NCBI GenBank assembly: GCA_963701325.1
Contig: OY969604.1
Span: 1,302,001 to 1,366,000 of the forward strand
Length of the DNA stretch: 64,000 nucleotides
Origin: Bog-756 sp963701325
GTDB taxonomy: Bacteria > Actinomycetota > Acidimicrobiia > Acidimicrobiales > RAAP-2
Reading direction: 5' to 3'
The notes under the pieces are model-generated. The model saw only the letters and a list, made by a program, of their open reading frames with translations, searched no databases and was not told where the DNA came from. Below are positions 8,631 through 17,337 of the stretch, one piece after another. How positions within the stretch are numbered: position 1 is the stretch's first letter; each line of letters starts with the position of its first letter. The position numbers were made by a program, and so were the translations under genes.

Positions 8631-9776
8631 CTAGTCGAACGTGACGACGCCACGGATGTTCACCCCGTCGAGCATGTCCTGGTACCCCTGGTTGATCTGG
8701 TCGAGCCGGTAGGTCCGGGTGACCAGCTCGTCCAGCTTGAGGCGTCCGGCCTGGTAGAGGGCGAGCAGGTTGGGGATGTCGAAGCGGGGGTTCGCTGCGC
8801 CGAAGACGACCCCGCGTACCTCCTTCTGCCACATGGCCAGCTCGAAGAGGTTGATGCTGCACTCCGACTGTGCCTGCGGGGCGACCCCGGTGACCACGCA
8901 GGTCCCGTTCTTGCCGGTGAGTGCGAGAGCGGAGGCCATGAGGTCCCCGTACATCACGCTCGGCACGAGGATGACCGCGTCAGCCATCTGGCCACGGGTC
9001 AGGTCGGTGACCAGGGGAAGCGCCTCCTCCATCGACCCCGCCGAATGGGTGGCGCCGAAGTCGAGCGCCGCCTTCTGTTTGAACTCCACCGGATCGACGG
9101 CGACGACGTGCTTCGCCCCGACCATGTGGGCACCCTGGACGGCGTTCATCCCGACGCCGCCCACCCCGACGACGACGACGGTGTCACCTGGCTCGACCTG
9201 CGCACGGTAGACCGCCGAGCCCCAGCCGGTCGTGACGCCGCACGACACGAGCGCCACCGCCGGCATGGGCAGATCCGGTTCCACCTTCACCAGCGACGCC
9301 TCGTGGACGACGCCGTACTCGGCGAACGTACCGAGCTTGGACATCACGTTGAGCGGGCGCCCGTCGTAGTGGTAGCGGTCCGTCCCGTCGGAGATCTGGC
9401 CGCGAGAGAAGGTCTGCGCGCCGAGGTCGCAGAGGTTGGTGTGCCCGGTGAGGCACATCTTGCAGCGGCCACAGATCGGGAAGAAGCTGGCGGCCACGTG
9501 ATCGCCAGCGGCGAAATCGAGCACACCCGGACCGACAGCCTCGACCACACCGGCCCCCTCATGGCCACCCACCAACGGGAACAGCCTCGGATCGGGCCCA
9601 ACCGCAGGGTTGGTGGGAGCCCCGATGTCGTTGGTCCGAAGATGCTGGTCCGAATGGCACAGACCCGCGGCCGCCCACCGGACCAGCACCTCGTGGTCCG
9701 TTGGCGGATCCAGGTCGATCTCGAGGATGTCCCAGTCCTGCTCCCGATCCCAGAGCACTGCAGCTTGCACCTTCAT
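8631..9776 (-). CDS. zinc-dependent alcohol dehydrogenase, NDMA-dependent (Rxyl_3153-like) type
   Basis: This 381-aa medium-chain dehydrogenase has the catalytic-zinc cysteine in 'GLCHSDQH' and the His/Glu pair in 'GGHEGAG'. It has the four-Cys structural zinc lobe 'CGRCKMCLTGHTNLC' and the Rossmann glycines 'GVGGVGMNAV'. Its length and the 'NVMSKLGTFAEY' region match actinobacterial NDMA-dependent (group III) alcohol dehydrogenases, some of which keep NAD tightly bound and need an unknown electron acceptor. It oxidises a primary or secondary alcohol to the carbonyl. It lies between the ABC-transporter genes (49-nt gap) and the VOC/SnoaL gene (44 nt), probably in one operon. Confidence 0.92.
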   Translation of the reverse strand: MKVQAAVLWDREQDWDILEIDLDPPTDHEVLVRWAAAGLCHSDQHLRTNDIGAPTNPAVGPDPRLFPLVGGHEGAGVVEAVGPGVLDFAAGDHVAASFFPICGRCKMCLTGHTNLCDLGAQTFSRGQISDGTDRYHYDGRPLNVMSKLGTFAEYGVVHEASLVKVEPDLPMPAVALVSCGVTTGWGSAVYRAQVEPGDTVVVVGVGGVGMNAVQGAHMVGAKHVVAVDPVEFKQKAALDFGATHSAGSMEEALPLVTDLTRGQMADAVILVPSVMYGDLMASALALTGKNGTCVVTGVAPQAQSECSINLFELAMWQKEVRGVVFGAANPRFDIPNLLALYQAGRLKLDELVTRTYRLDQINQGYQDMLDGVNIRGVVTFD

Positions 9777-9825
9777 GGTCTCGAACTCCTTGCCGAAGTG
9801 GCGCTCGGGCGGCGTAGCGCGGTCG

Positions 9826-11100
9826 TCAGCTCGAACTCGCCGTGGACGTGCCCGGCAGGTCGGTCCCGCAGAACGGTGTCGGCGAGTTCGCGACGAACCC
9901 CGTCGTCTCCGCCTTCATGATCCAGGCGCAGGTCTGCGGGGGGTTGTGCCCGAAGTTGGTGGCGTAGTCGAAGCTGGCCGGCAACAGCCCGTTGGCGTTG
10001 TACGAGGTCACGCCACGGAGGTCGTGGATGACCGCCTCGCTCGTCGGATTCGGGCCGGCCAACTCGAGGCCCTTGATCATGAGATCGGCCCCCGCCCATG
10101 ACTCGTACTGGCCGAAGGTCGGGAACTGGCTCGTGGTGAAGCCTTCGTACTTCTGCAGTGCCGACGCCATCTGGTCAGTGCCGGCGTTGGGAAGCGAGAA
10201 GGGGCGGAACAGGGACAGGAAGTAGTCACCCTGCAGATCACTCCAGGCCGGGGAGTTGACGACGTCCGGCTCGTACCCGGTCGCGAAGAGAACGGCCTTG
10301 AGCTTGACCCCTGCCTGCTTGAGCGCGGTCGCCGGCGCGTAATTGGAATTGTTGTCCATGGCCGGGACCATCGAATCCACGCCCTTCTGCTTGGCGAGCA
10401 ACGCCTCACTCGTGAAATCCACCCCACCGAAGGGGACGGTGGTGTCGAGGACCCCGACCTTGCCCCCGGCGTGCTCGAACGACTGCGCGGTGCCGATGGC
10501 CGCCCGGCTGGAGGACGGCGAGATCGAATAGCCGTACGACCCGAGCGTCGTCGCCCCGTGCTGCTTGAGGAAGTCCCCGATCTGGGTGTTGACCGGATAC
10601 TTCGGATCCACACTTCCGTTGTCAGAGGCGAACATGTTCGTATAGGGCTGCGTGCCCCACTCCGGTCCGTCGTCGTAGCTACCGGTCACCGGGATGCCCG
10701 CTTCGTGCGGGTAGCTGGCAGCGAGGAAGAACAGCGGGCTCTGGGAGACGATCCCGATCGCACCCTTGGAGATCGCACTCTGCACGGCGGTCACGATGGC
10801 CGACGGACTCGTCTGATCGTCGATGACGAGGGGTACCAGCTTGTGTCCGTCCACTCCGCCTTCCGCATTCTGCATGTCGAGTCGGGCGGTGAAGCCGGAG
10901 GGAGATGAAACGTTCTCGGATGCACCTTCGCCAGTGAGGTCGGTGATGTAGGCGATGGTGATCGGGGTCTTCGACGACGATGTCCCGCTCGAGGTCGTCG
11001 TGGTTGCCGAACCTCCGCTCGAACATCCGGCCGCGACGAGGGGCAAGGCTACGGCTGCAGTCAGCAACACCTTGCTCATTTTCCCTTTTGCCTGCATCAT
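9826..11100 (-). CDS. ABC transporter substrate-binding lipoprotein (LivK/branched-chain amino acid type)
   Basis: This 424-aa exported protein has a lipoprotein signal: a basic start, then a hydrophobic stretch ending at the lipobox 'VAAGC'. A Ser/Thr-rich tether follows, then a type-1 periplasmic binding fold (Peripla_BP_6; 'ITIAYITDLTGEGA', 'LVIDDQTSP'). It should capture ligand outside the membrane for the fused LivHM permease encoded upstream. Such proteins bind amino acids but also aromatic acids and sterol or terpenoid derivatives. The neighbouring catabolic genes favour a non-amino-acid ligand, as inference. It is the last transporter gene, 36 nt after the LivF-like ATPase. The start is ATG at 11100 or 11097. 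Confidence 0.92.
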   Translation of the reverse strand: MMQAKGKMSKVLLTAAVALPLVAAGCSSGGSATTTTSSGTSSSKTPITIAYITDLTGEGASENVSSPSGFTARLDMQNAEGGVDGHKLVPLVIDDQTSPSAIVTAVQSAISKGAIGIVSQSPLFFLAASYPHEAGIPVTGSYDDGPEWGTQPYTNMFASDNGSVDPKYPVNTQIGDFLKQHGATTLGSYGYSISPSSSRAAIGTAQSFEHAGGKVGVLDTTVPFGGVDFTSEALLAKQKGVDSMVPAMDNNSNYAPATALKQAGVKLKAVLFATGYEPDVVNSPAWSDLQGDYFLSLFRPFSLPNAGTDQMASALQKYEGFTTSQFPTFGQYESWAGADLMIKGLELAGPNPTSEAVIHDLRGVTSYNANGLLPASFDYATNFGHNPPQTCAWIMKAETTGFVANSPTPFCGTDLPGTSTASSS

Positions 11101-11136
11101 TCCTCCATGTCGATGGCACGTGACGCGCCGTGTCGG

Positions 11137-11898
11137 TTATCCACTGTTGCCATCTGTACGGCCGGCTGCGACCGAGGGGTTCTCAGCCTCCGCCTCTCCC
11201 AGGTACCGGTTGAGCACTTCTTCGCCCGCCTCGGAGGCGGGACCCGACCAGCCGACCCTGCCACGGGTCAGGATCACGCAACTGTCCGCCATGGAGAGCG
11301 CCCGGTGCACGAACTGCTCGCTCAGCACGATGGTGATCCCTGACTTCCTGGCCTCTTCGAGACTGTGGAACACGGTCTCGGTGACGGTGGGCGCGAGGCC
11401 GAGCGAGAGCTCGTCGGCGATGATCAGCTTCGGCGAGATCGAAAAGGCCCTGGCGAGCGCCAGCATCTGCTGTTCGCCACCGGAGAGGCTTCCCGCACGC
11501 TGCGACGGACGCTGGCCCAGGACCGGGAACGTCCCGATGGCCCGGTCGATGGCCGCGGCCCGCTCGTTGCGAGGTTCCTGTGCAACCGCCATCCGCAGGT
11601 TGTCGGTCACCGACAGGCCGGGAAAGATCCCGCGTCCCTCCGGTACGTAGGTGAGGCCCAACCGTCGCACGCGGTTGGCCGGGAGCCCGGTGATGTCCTT
11701 CCCGTCGAACGTCACGCGCCCTGCCACCGGTGCCACCAGACCGGATATGGAGCGGGCGAGCGTGCTCTTGCCGGCGCCGTTCACGCCAAGGACTGCCAGG
11801 ACAGTTCCTGGCAGGACGTCGAGCGAGACACCGAACAGGCCTTGCGAGGGGCCGTACCGGACGTCGAGACCTTCGACGCTCAGGAGGGGCTGGATCAT
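11137..11898 (-). CDS. branched-chain amino acid-type ABC transporter ATP-binding protein (LivF-like)
   Basis: This 253-aa ATPase has Walker A 'GVNGAGKST', signature 'LSGGEQQML' and Walker B 'IIADELSLGLAP'. The length and the short helical domain match LivF, which pairs with LivG to power high-affinity uptake. Its start overlaps the end of the LivG-like gene by four bases (ATGA), so the two are translationally coupled. Family assignment is firm. The transported compound is unknown. Confidence 0.93.
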   Translation of the reverse strand: MIQPLLSVEGLDVRYGPSQGLFGVSLDVLPGTVLAVLGVNGAGKSTLARSISGLVAPVAGRVTFDGKDITGLPANRVRRLGLTYVPEGRGIFPGLSVTDNLRMAVAQEPRNERAAAIDRAIGTFPVLGQRPSQRAGSLSGGEQQMLALARAFSISPKLIIADELSLGLAPTVTETVFHSLEEARKSGITIVLSEQFVHRALSMADSCVILTRGRVGWSGPASEAGEEVLNRYLGEAEAENPSVAAGRTDGNSG

Positions 11899-12794
11899 GC
11901 CTCCCCGTTCCCGAGCGGACTCCCGGCGTCCGTTGCGCCCGACGGCGAGCTGGCCGCCGGTCGTTGCTGCACCTGGCTGTCACCGAGGTAGGCGGCACGG
12001 ACGTGGGGATCGTCACGAATTGCCTCCGGGCTGCCCACGGCGATCCGCTCGCCGAAGTCGAGCACGACGACCGAGTCCGACAGCGCCAGGACGGCGGCGA
12101 CATCGTGCTCGACGATGACGACCGAGAGCTGGTTGTCGCTCTGGCTGACGATCCGTCGGAAGACGGACAGCAGGTTCTCCGACGCTCCCATGTCCAATCC
12201 GGAGAGCGGTTCGTCGAGCAGGAGGACACGCGGCTCACTGGCCAGGGCACGACCCACTTCGACCAGACGGACGACACCCAACGGGAGTGCCGCCACCGGA
12301 GCTTTGGCCACCCGGGTGAGCCTCAGTTGCTCGAGCAGTCCGTCCACCTTCTCGTTCTCTTCGTGGGAGGCCGGAAGCAGCGACCGAGGGTCGAACATGT
12401 CCCGCCAGAGCCGATGGGGCGCCACGCGCGCACGATGGGCGAGCACCACGTGCTCACGCACGGTCAGTCCCATGAACAGCTCGGGCTGTTGAAAGGTCCG
12501 TGCCAGCCCTCTGGCGGCCCGCGATCGAACCGAGGTGGCCGTGACGTCCTCCCCCAGGAGCCACACCGTTCCGGAATTGGGCCGCAGGAGGCCGGACAGC
12601 ACGGAGAGGAGGGTCGACTTTCCGGCGCCGTTGGGCCCGACGAGCCCGACGATGCTTCCGCGCTCGACCTCGAGTGTGACCTGGGCCAGCGCGGTGAGCC
12701 CGCCGAAGCGGACCGTGATCTCGTTCGCGACCAGGGCGGCCGACTGCCCACGTCCCGAGCTGCGCGGTCCGTCAATCTCGGTCGACGTCGACAT
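11895..12794 (-). CDS. branched-chain amino acid-type ABC transporter ATP-binding protein (LivG-like)
   Basis: This 299-aa ATPase has Walker A 'GPNGAGKST', signature 'LPLGVVRLVEVGRAL' (a degenerate LivG-type form) and Walker B 'VLLLDEPLSGLD'. The start ATG 12794 overlaps the permease stop by one base (TGATG). The frame is open upstream, but that part is the permease read out of frame. It has a Ser/Gly-rich N-terminal extension of about 20 residues and a C-terminal tail of about 25 residues beyond the usual LivG core. Confidence 0.92.
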   Translation of the reverse strand: MSTSTEIDGPRSSGRGQSAALVANEITVRFGGLTALAQVTLEVERGSIVGLVGPNGAGKSTLLSVLSGLLRPNSGTVWLLGEDVTATSVRSRAARGLARTFQQPELFMGLTVREHVVLAHRARVAPHRLWRDMFDPRSLLPASHEENEKVDGLLEQLRLTRVAKAPVAALPLGVVRLVEVGRALASEPRVLLLDEPLSGLDMGASENLLSVFRRIVSQSDNQLSVVIVEHDVAAVLALSDSVVVLDFGERIAVGSPEAIRDDPHVRAAYLGDSQVQQRPAASSPSGATDAGSPLGNGEA

Positions 12795-14812
12795 CACGAA
12801 GCGTGCTCCGCGACCATCGCGGGCGCGTCCACCGAGAGCGGCTCGCCCGGCCCGCGGTCCAGGACATCGGCGAACTGGTCGTCCTCGAAGCGGTCGGGTG
12901 CAAGGCGCAGCAACAGCCGCCGCAATTGCCGGCTCTGCTCGGCAAGGGCCCCGTCCGGGTACCTCGCGGCAGTCATTGCACCCAGGCCGAAGAGCACCGG
13001 AAGCACATTGCCTGTCCAGCTCGGGAGATACGCCTGGGCGAGAGCCGGAAGCATGACGAACGAGAGGCCGGCGATCAGCGCTGCGGCGGTGGACCGGATA
13101 CCGATCGTGACGAGTGCGGCAAACCACACGATCCCAGCGAACGTGGCGAACTCACTCGGTACGACCGTCGTCTGCGCAACGGCGAGCAGCCCCCCTCCGA
13201 GGCCGGCGATGAACGCCGCCAGTGCCCCGGCGATGACCTTCATCTGCACCACGCTGATGCCGGTCGTCCTCGCGCCGGCCTCGCTCCATCGAGCCGCGTT
13301 GAGGGCGAGCCCGGTGGTCGACCGGCGGAGATTGACGATGAACAGTGCCACGATGACGAAGACGACCAGGCAGACGTACGCAAAGGAGGAGTCCGACGCC
13401 GCAAAGCCGGGTCGGGTGAGGGTCAGCCCGAGACCCTGGTTCACGAATCTCGGCAGGGTGAACACGAGGTTCTCGACGAGCAGCCCGAAGGTGAGCGTGA
13501 CCAGGGCGACGTACAGGTCGCCGAGGCGGATGCTCAAGAAGCCGATGACGACGCCCACCACCAGCGCGACCACACCGCCCATGACCACGGCAGCCAGGAT
13601 CGGCCAGCCGAGGTTGTTGGCGAACTGCGCCGTCGCCAGCGCTCCGATACCCGCGAAGGTGATCTGGCACAGCCAGAGCATGCCCCCTTCTCCGGTCACC
13701 AGTGTCCACGAGAGGAAGATCACACCGAAGGCAAATGCCTGCGCCGTCAATCCCACCCAGTAGCCGCCGACCACGAGGGGCAGGGCGACCGCGAGCAGGA
13801 CGAGCACCAGTGGGCCGGCGTATTTGCCGAAGAAGTTGAGTGAAGCGGTCTCGACCACGCTGGCCGTCGAACCGGCGATCTCGCCCTGAGGCATGATCGC
13901 CCGGTCCAACGCGCCTCCCCACGCCTCGGCCTCCCCCACCCGACCCCGACGGACGAGGTTGTAGATGAGGACCAACGCGATGACGATGAAGGGGACGGCG
14001 TCGATGATCTCGGCTGTCCAGGCGCTGGCAGGAGGGAGATACCGCTGGATCAGCGATGTCGCGACTCCCATGAGCAGCGCGACGAGCACCGCGACCGGCA
14101 GGCTCCGGAGCCGCGCGGCGATGACCGCTGCGAACGAGGCAGCAATGAGGAGGGTGAAGTTGGTGGCGTCGAGCCCGATGATGGGTGCGGCGAGCACACC
14201 GGTGAGGCCTGCGAAGAAGGTGCTCACCGCCCAGACCCCGATCGAGATCGTCCTCGGGTTGGTCCCCGAGAGATCGGTCATCGCCGTCGAGTCGACCATG
14301 GCTCTCACCTTGAGGCCGACTTCCGTGAAGTGGAGCACCAGGGCTCCGACGATCACCGTCGCCAGTACGCAGATGTAGACGATGATCTGGTCCAACGTCA
14401 CGGGGACGCCGATGAAGTGGAAGACCCTCACCGGCTCCGGCGCCAGTCCCGGGGCCTGCTGGATGGCCTGGCTGCCGAAGATCAACGTCGCAAGCGACGG
14501 AATGGCCACCGAGAGACCGATGGTTGCGACCACCTTGATCAGGGGAGAGGAAAGGCGGAGGTAGCGGAACAGGACGGCGTACAGCAGCACGCCGAGCAGG
14601 GGCGCCGCGATCGCGATGGAGACCACGGCCGCGAACGGGATCGACCAGTGCTCTTGCGTATGGAGGTAGTAGTAGAAGCGGGCGATGAAGAACGCGAGCG
14701 CCCCGAAGGCGAAGTTGAGGATGCCGGATGACGTGTAGGTGATCACGAGGCCGGCTGACGCGATCGCGTAGATTCCGCCGAGCACCAGTCCGGCGATCAC
14801 GAATTGAATCAC
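12794..14812 (-). CDS. fused LivH-LivM type ABC transporter permease
   Basis: This 672-aa polytopic membrane protein joins the two permeases normally encoded by separate genes. Residues about 1-290 are LivH-like ('GLVLGGIYAIASAGLVITY', 'FGALAFF'). After a charged cytoplasmic linker, residues about 320-620 are LivM-like ('GEGGMLWLCQITFAGIGA', 'GLALNAARWSEAGARTTGI'). The C-terminal 45 residues are charged. It starts with GTG (14812), preceded by a GGGGGAG ribosome-binding site. It is the first gene of a coupled set with LivG, LivF and the binding protein, and the catabolic genes 9776-6847 follow in the same direction. Confidence 0.92.
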   Translation of the reverse strand: MIQFVIAGLVLGGIYAIASAGLVITYTSSGILNFAFGALAFFIARFYYYLHTQEHWSIPFAAVVSIAIAAPLLGVLLYAVLFRYLRLSSPLIKVVATIGLSVAIPSLATLIFGSQAIQQAPGLAPEPVRVFHFIGVPVTLDQIIVYICVLATVIVGALVLHFTEVGLKVRAMVDSTAMTDLSGTNPRTISIGVWAVSTFFAGLTGVLAAPIIGLDATNFTLLIAASFAAVIAARLRSLPVAVLVALLMGVATSLIQRYLPPASAWTAEIIDAVPFIVIALVLIYNLVRRGRVGEAEAWGGALDRAIMPQGEIAGSTASVVETASLNFFGKYAGPLVLVLLAVALPLVVGGYWVGLTAQAFAFGVIFLSWTLVTGEGGMLWLCQITFAGIGALATAQFANNLGWPILAAVVMGGVVALVVGVVIGFLSIRLGDLYVALVTLTFGLLVENLVFTLPRFVNQGLGLTLTRPGFAASDSSFAYVCLVVFVIVALFIVNLRRSTTGLALNAARWSEAGARTTGISVVQMKVIAGALAAFIAGLGGGLLAVAQTTVVPSEFATFAGIVWFAALVTIGIRSTAAALIAGLSFVMLPALAQAYLPSWTGNVLPVLFGLGAMTAARYPDGALAEQSRQLRRLLLRLAPDRFEDDQFADVLDRGPGEPLSVDAPAMVAEHAS

Positions 14813-15145
14813 CCGCGCACTCCCCCTTCACCGCCCCTTTTCCGCCGCTCGAAGCCGCGCCCGAACAGAGGGGCTCAGCCGCGCCGTTCCGGCGGCTCGC
14901 TCGCTAGTGCGTCTCTACCCGTTCTTTCTGCGCCAGAACACCGTATACCAGATTATGAGAGCTTGCTTGCTGGCTGTGGGCGGATCCGTTTCCACTATGG
15001 ATCGCCGATCACAGGTCCCGGTGAGACGACTGCTCCCGAGCGGCCAGTGCCATTCACCGGATGGACGGGTCGGGCCGTGTGCGCAAGGATGTGGCCCGAC
15101 CGGTACCCGGTCGGGCAAAGACCAAACAAAGGCGGGAGAAACACG
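14813..15145. other. divergent intergenic region, no gene seen
   Basis: These 333 bases separate the ABC-permease gene from the sulfotransferase-like gene and must hold their divergent promoters. An AT-richer patch near 14935-14975 includes the palindrome GTATAC. That patch is the only stretch resembling core-promoter composition. I see no confident -35/-10 pair, operator or small ORF. Confidence 0.4.
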
Positions 15146-15766
15146 ATGGCACTCAAGGTCGTCGGAGCGGGTGTCGGCCGCACCGGAACCCATTCGTTGA
15201 AAATTGCACTCGAGCAGCTGCTGGGCGGGCCCTGCCATCACATGGTCGAGATCCTCGGGAATCCGGAACAGGCGCCGGGTTGGATCGATGCGATCGAGGG
15301 GCGGTCGGTCGACTGGACGACGATGCCCGCCGGCTACGTCTCCCTCGTGGACTGGCCCGGGTGTTCGTTCTGGCCCGAGTTGTCGGCCGCCAACCCCGAC
15401 GCACTGGTGCTGCTGTCGGTCCGGGATCCCGAGTCCTGGTATCGCAGCGCGTCCAACACGATCTTCCAGTCCTTCGACAAGGTGCCACCCGAATTGGAAC
15501 CGTGGATGCAGGCGGTGCGTACGCTGCTCCGGGACCGCTTCAGCGACCGGCTGGACGATCCGACCGCGATGATCGACGCGTACAAGCGCCACAATGCAGC
15601 GGTACGGCAGGCGATTGCGCCATCACGCCTGTTGGAATGGACTCCCGGTGAGGGGTGGGACCCCATCTGTGATCGGCTCGGCATCGACGTTCCCGGCGAA
15701 CCGTTCCCGGTCACCAACACGACCGACGACTTCCGTGCGATGATCGGGTTGGCCCCAATCCCCTAG
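15146..15766 (+). CDS. sulfotransferase family protein (PAPS-type P-loop)
   Basis: This 206-aa protein begins with a 5'-phosphosulfate-loop-like motif, 'GVGRTGTHSLKIALEQL'. It has the family's 'SVRDPESWYRSA' segment around residue 90, which corresponds to the 3'-phosphate-binding Arg/Ser region. It matches the short 'sulfotransferase_4'-like proteins common in actinobacteria, whose acceptors are mostly unknown. The ATG 15146 follows GGCGGGAG at good spacing. The frame continues upstream without family similarity. It converges on the cyclic-nucleotide-binding gene. Confidence 0.85.
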   Translation: MALKVVGAGVGRTGTHSLKIALEQLLGGPCHHMVEILGNPEQAPGWIDAIEGRSVDWTTMPAGYVSLVDWPGCSFWPELSAANPDALVLLSVRDPESWYRSASNTIFQSFDKVPPELEPWMQAVRTLLRDRFSDRLDDPTAMIDAYKRHNAAVRQAIAPSRLLEWTPGEGWDPICDRLGIDVPGEPFPVTNTTDDFRAMIGLAPIP

Positions 15767-15802
15767 GTGCTCTGGGGACCGGCGGTGCTGCGAGGACGTG
15801 GC

Positions 15803-16321
15803 CTAGAGGGACCAGAAACCGGCGAGCTCGGGGGTGCCCTTGTGCCGGGGGTCGACCAGCTTGTCGAGCAACCCGTCCGTCGACCGGAGCCGAGCCCCCA
15901 TCTCGGTCAGGAGCTTGAAGGCGACCGAAGGCACGGTCAACTGCAGCGACTTGAACTCGCGCCTCGACAGGACGAGGAGCCCCATGTCGGACTCGGCGAC
16001 GACGGTGGCCGTCCGGGTGCCTCCATCGAGCAGCGCCAATTCTCCGAAGAACGAACCGGGCCCGAGGGAGGCGAGGGTGAGACCGTTGCGTGACGCGGTT
16101 GCCGTTCCCTCCACCACGATGAAGAACTCCTCACCGGGAGTCCCCTGTTCGGTGAGCACCTCTCCCGCCGGAACGTCGACAAGCGTGGTGAGCGACTCGA
16201 TCCGGGTGAGCTCACGGTGGGTGCAGCTCGAGAACAGGCCGACCGCGCGCAGCAATGCGAGCCGCTGCGTTTTGTCCACCCGAAATGCCACCATCCGGAA
16301 CCCGTCCCTTCCGGCGTCCAT
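15803..16321 (-). CDS. cyclic nucleotide-binding domain protein (single CRP-like sensor domain)
   Basis: This 172-aa protein consists of one cNMP-binding beta-barrel. 'PAGEVLTEQGTPGEEFFIVVEG' opens it, and the phosphate-binding cassette 'FGELALLDGGTRTATVVA' contains the Glu and Arg expected to contact cAMP. There is no helix-turn-helix domain or membrane segment, so it is not a CRP-type transcription factor. It probably works through a partner. The start is ATG 16321; ATG 16294 is an alternative. Confidence 0.88.
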   Translation of the reverse strand: MDAGRDGFRMVAFRVDKTQRLALLRAVGLFSSCTHRELTRIESLTTLVDVPAGEVLTEQGTPGEEFFIVVEGTATASRNGLTLASLGPGSFFGELALLDGGTRTATVVAESDMGLLVLSRREFKSLQLTVPSVAFKLLTEMGARLRSTDGLLDKLVDPRHKGTPELAGFWSL

Positions 16322-16420
16322 ATGAGCATGATCGCACCCTGATTACAAGCGCGTCCGTGTCCGGCAACACCTCGGGCTGCCCGTTCCCGAACCGGCGGGC
16401 CGCGCCGGCGTCGAGGCCAC

Positions 16421-16426
16421 TACCCT
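16421..16426 (+). promoter_or_regulatory. -10 box (TACCCT), leaderless-type, of the NRDE gene
   Basis: TACCCT ends 7 nt before the ATG at 16434, so transcription would begin at or next to the start codon. No ribosome-binding site is present. Confidence 0.5.
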
Positions 16427-16433
16427 CACCCGC

Positions 16434-17219
16434 ATGTGCCTCCTCGTGTTCGCCTGGCAGACCGAGGCTGACATGGCACTGCTGGTCGCGGCGAACCGCG
16501 ACGAGCGCATGGATCGACCGGCCCGCTCGCTCTGCGTGCTCCACGATCGCGACCCGAGGATCCTCGGCGGCCGGGACGAGCTCGCCGGCGGGACCTGGTT
16601 GGCCGTCAACGAGCACGGGGTGGTCGCCGGTCTCACCAACCGTCCGTCCCCCGGTGGGCGGGATCCGACCAAGCGGTCCCGCGGCGAACTCCCGCTCCTG
16701 CTCGCCGGTCATCGCACCGCTGACGCGGGGCTCGACGAGCTGCTCTCCGTGGTGCAGCCCGGCGCCTACAACCCGGCATGGCTACTCGTCGGCGATCGCC
16801 ACTCCCTCCACTTCGTCGAGGTGCCGGGCGACGGACCACCCACGGTCCGCCGTCTGCCAGCTGGCGTCCACGTGCTCGAGAACGTCTCGCTCGATGATCC
16901 CTCGCCGAAGGCAGATCGCATCCGTTCGCTCGTGTCGGGCGCCCTCGCCGCGGGCACGCCACTCTGGTCGAATCTGGCCTCGGTGCTCGTGGACCACACG
17001 ATTCCGCTGAGCGCTGAACAGCGGTCGGAGGAGGCAGACCCTCCGACCCGGCCCACCGCGACGCTCGCCGCCTGCGTCCACACCGAGGACTACGGCACCC
17101 GCTCCGCCGCGCTCGTACGGGTCCTCCCGGACCCGGCTACCCCGCCCGAGATGTTGGTGGCCGACGGGCCGCCGTGCGTCACGCCGTTCATCGACGTGCG
17201 TCACCGGTGGTCGACCTGA
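16434..17219 (+). CDS. NRDE family protein (TANGO2-like)
   Basis: This 261-aa protein starts with the conserved 'MCLLVFAW' (Cys2 invariant in the family) and has 'AANRDERMDRPA' giving the family name. 'LGGRDELAGGTWLAVNEHG' and 'GLTNR' follow. TANGO2/NRDE proteins have an Ntn-hydrolase-like N-terminal Cys arrangement; in eukaryotes they are linked to heme and lipid trafficking, and the bacterial role is unresolved. It is transcribed divergently from the cyclic-nucleotide-binding gene. Confidence 0.9.
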   Translation: MCLLVFAWQTEADMALLVAANRDERMDRPARSLCVLHDRDPRILGGRDELAGGTWLAVNEHGVVAGLTNRPSPGGRDPTKRSRGELPLLLAGHRTADAGLDELLSVVQPGAYNPAWLLVGDRHSLHFVEVPGDGPPTVRRLPAGVHVLENVSLDDPSPKADRIRSLVSGALAAGTPLWSNLASVLVDHTIPLSAEQRSEEADPPTRPTATLAACVHTEDYGTRSAALVRVLPDPATPPEMLVADGPPCVTPFIDVRHRWST

Positions 17220-17337
17220 CGTCACTGGCAGTGGCCGTCGCGCCCCGGTGACCCTGCTCCGCGACCGACCGGCTCGGTAACCACGGGGCCCGACCTGGAT
17301 CCGGATCACGCCCTGGGTAAGTTGACGAGCCGAGACC

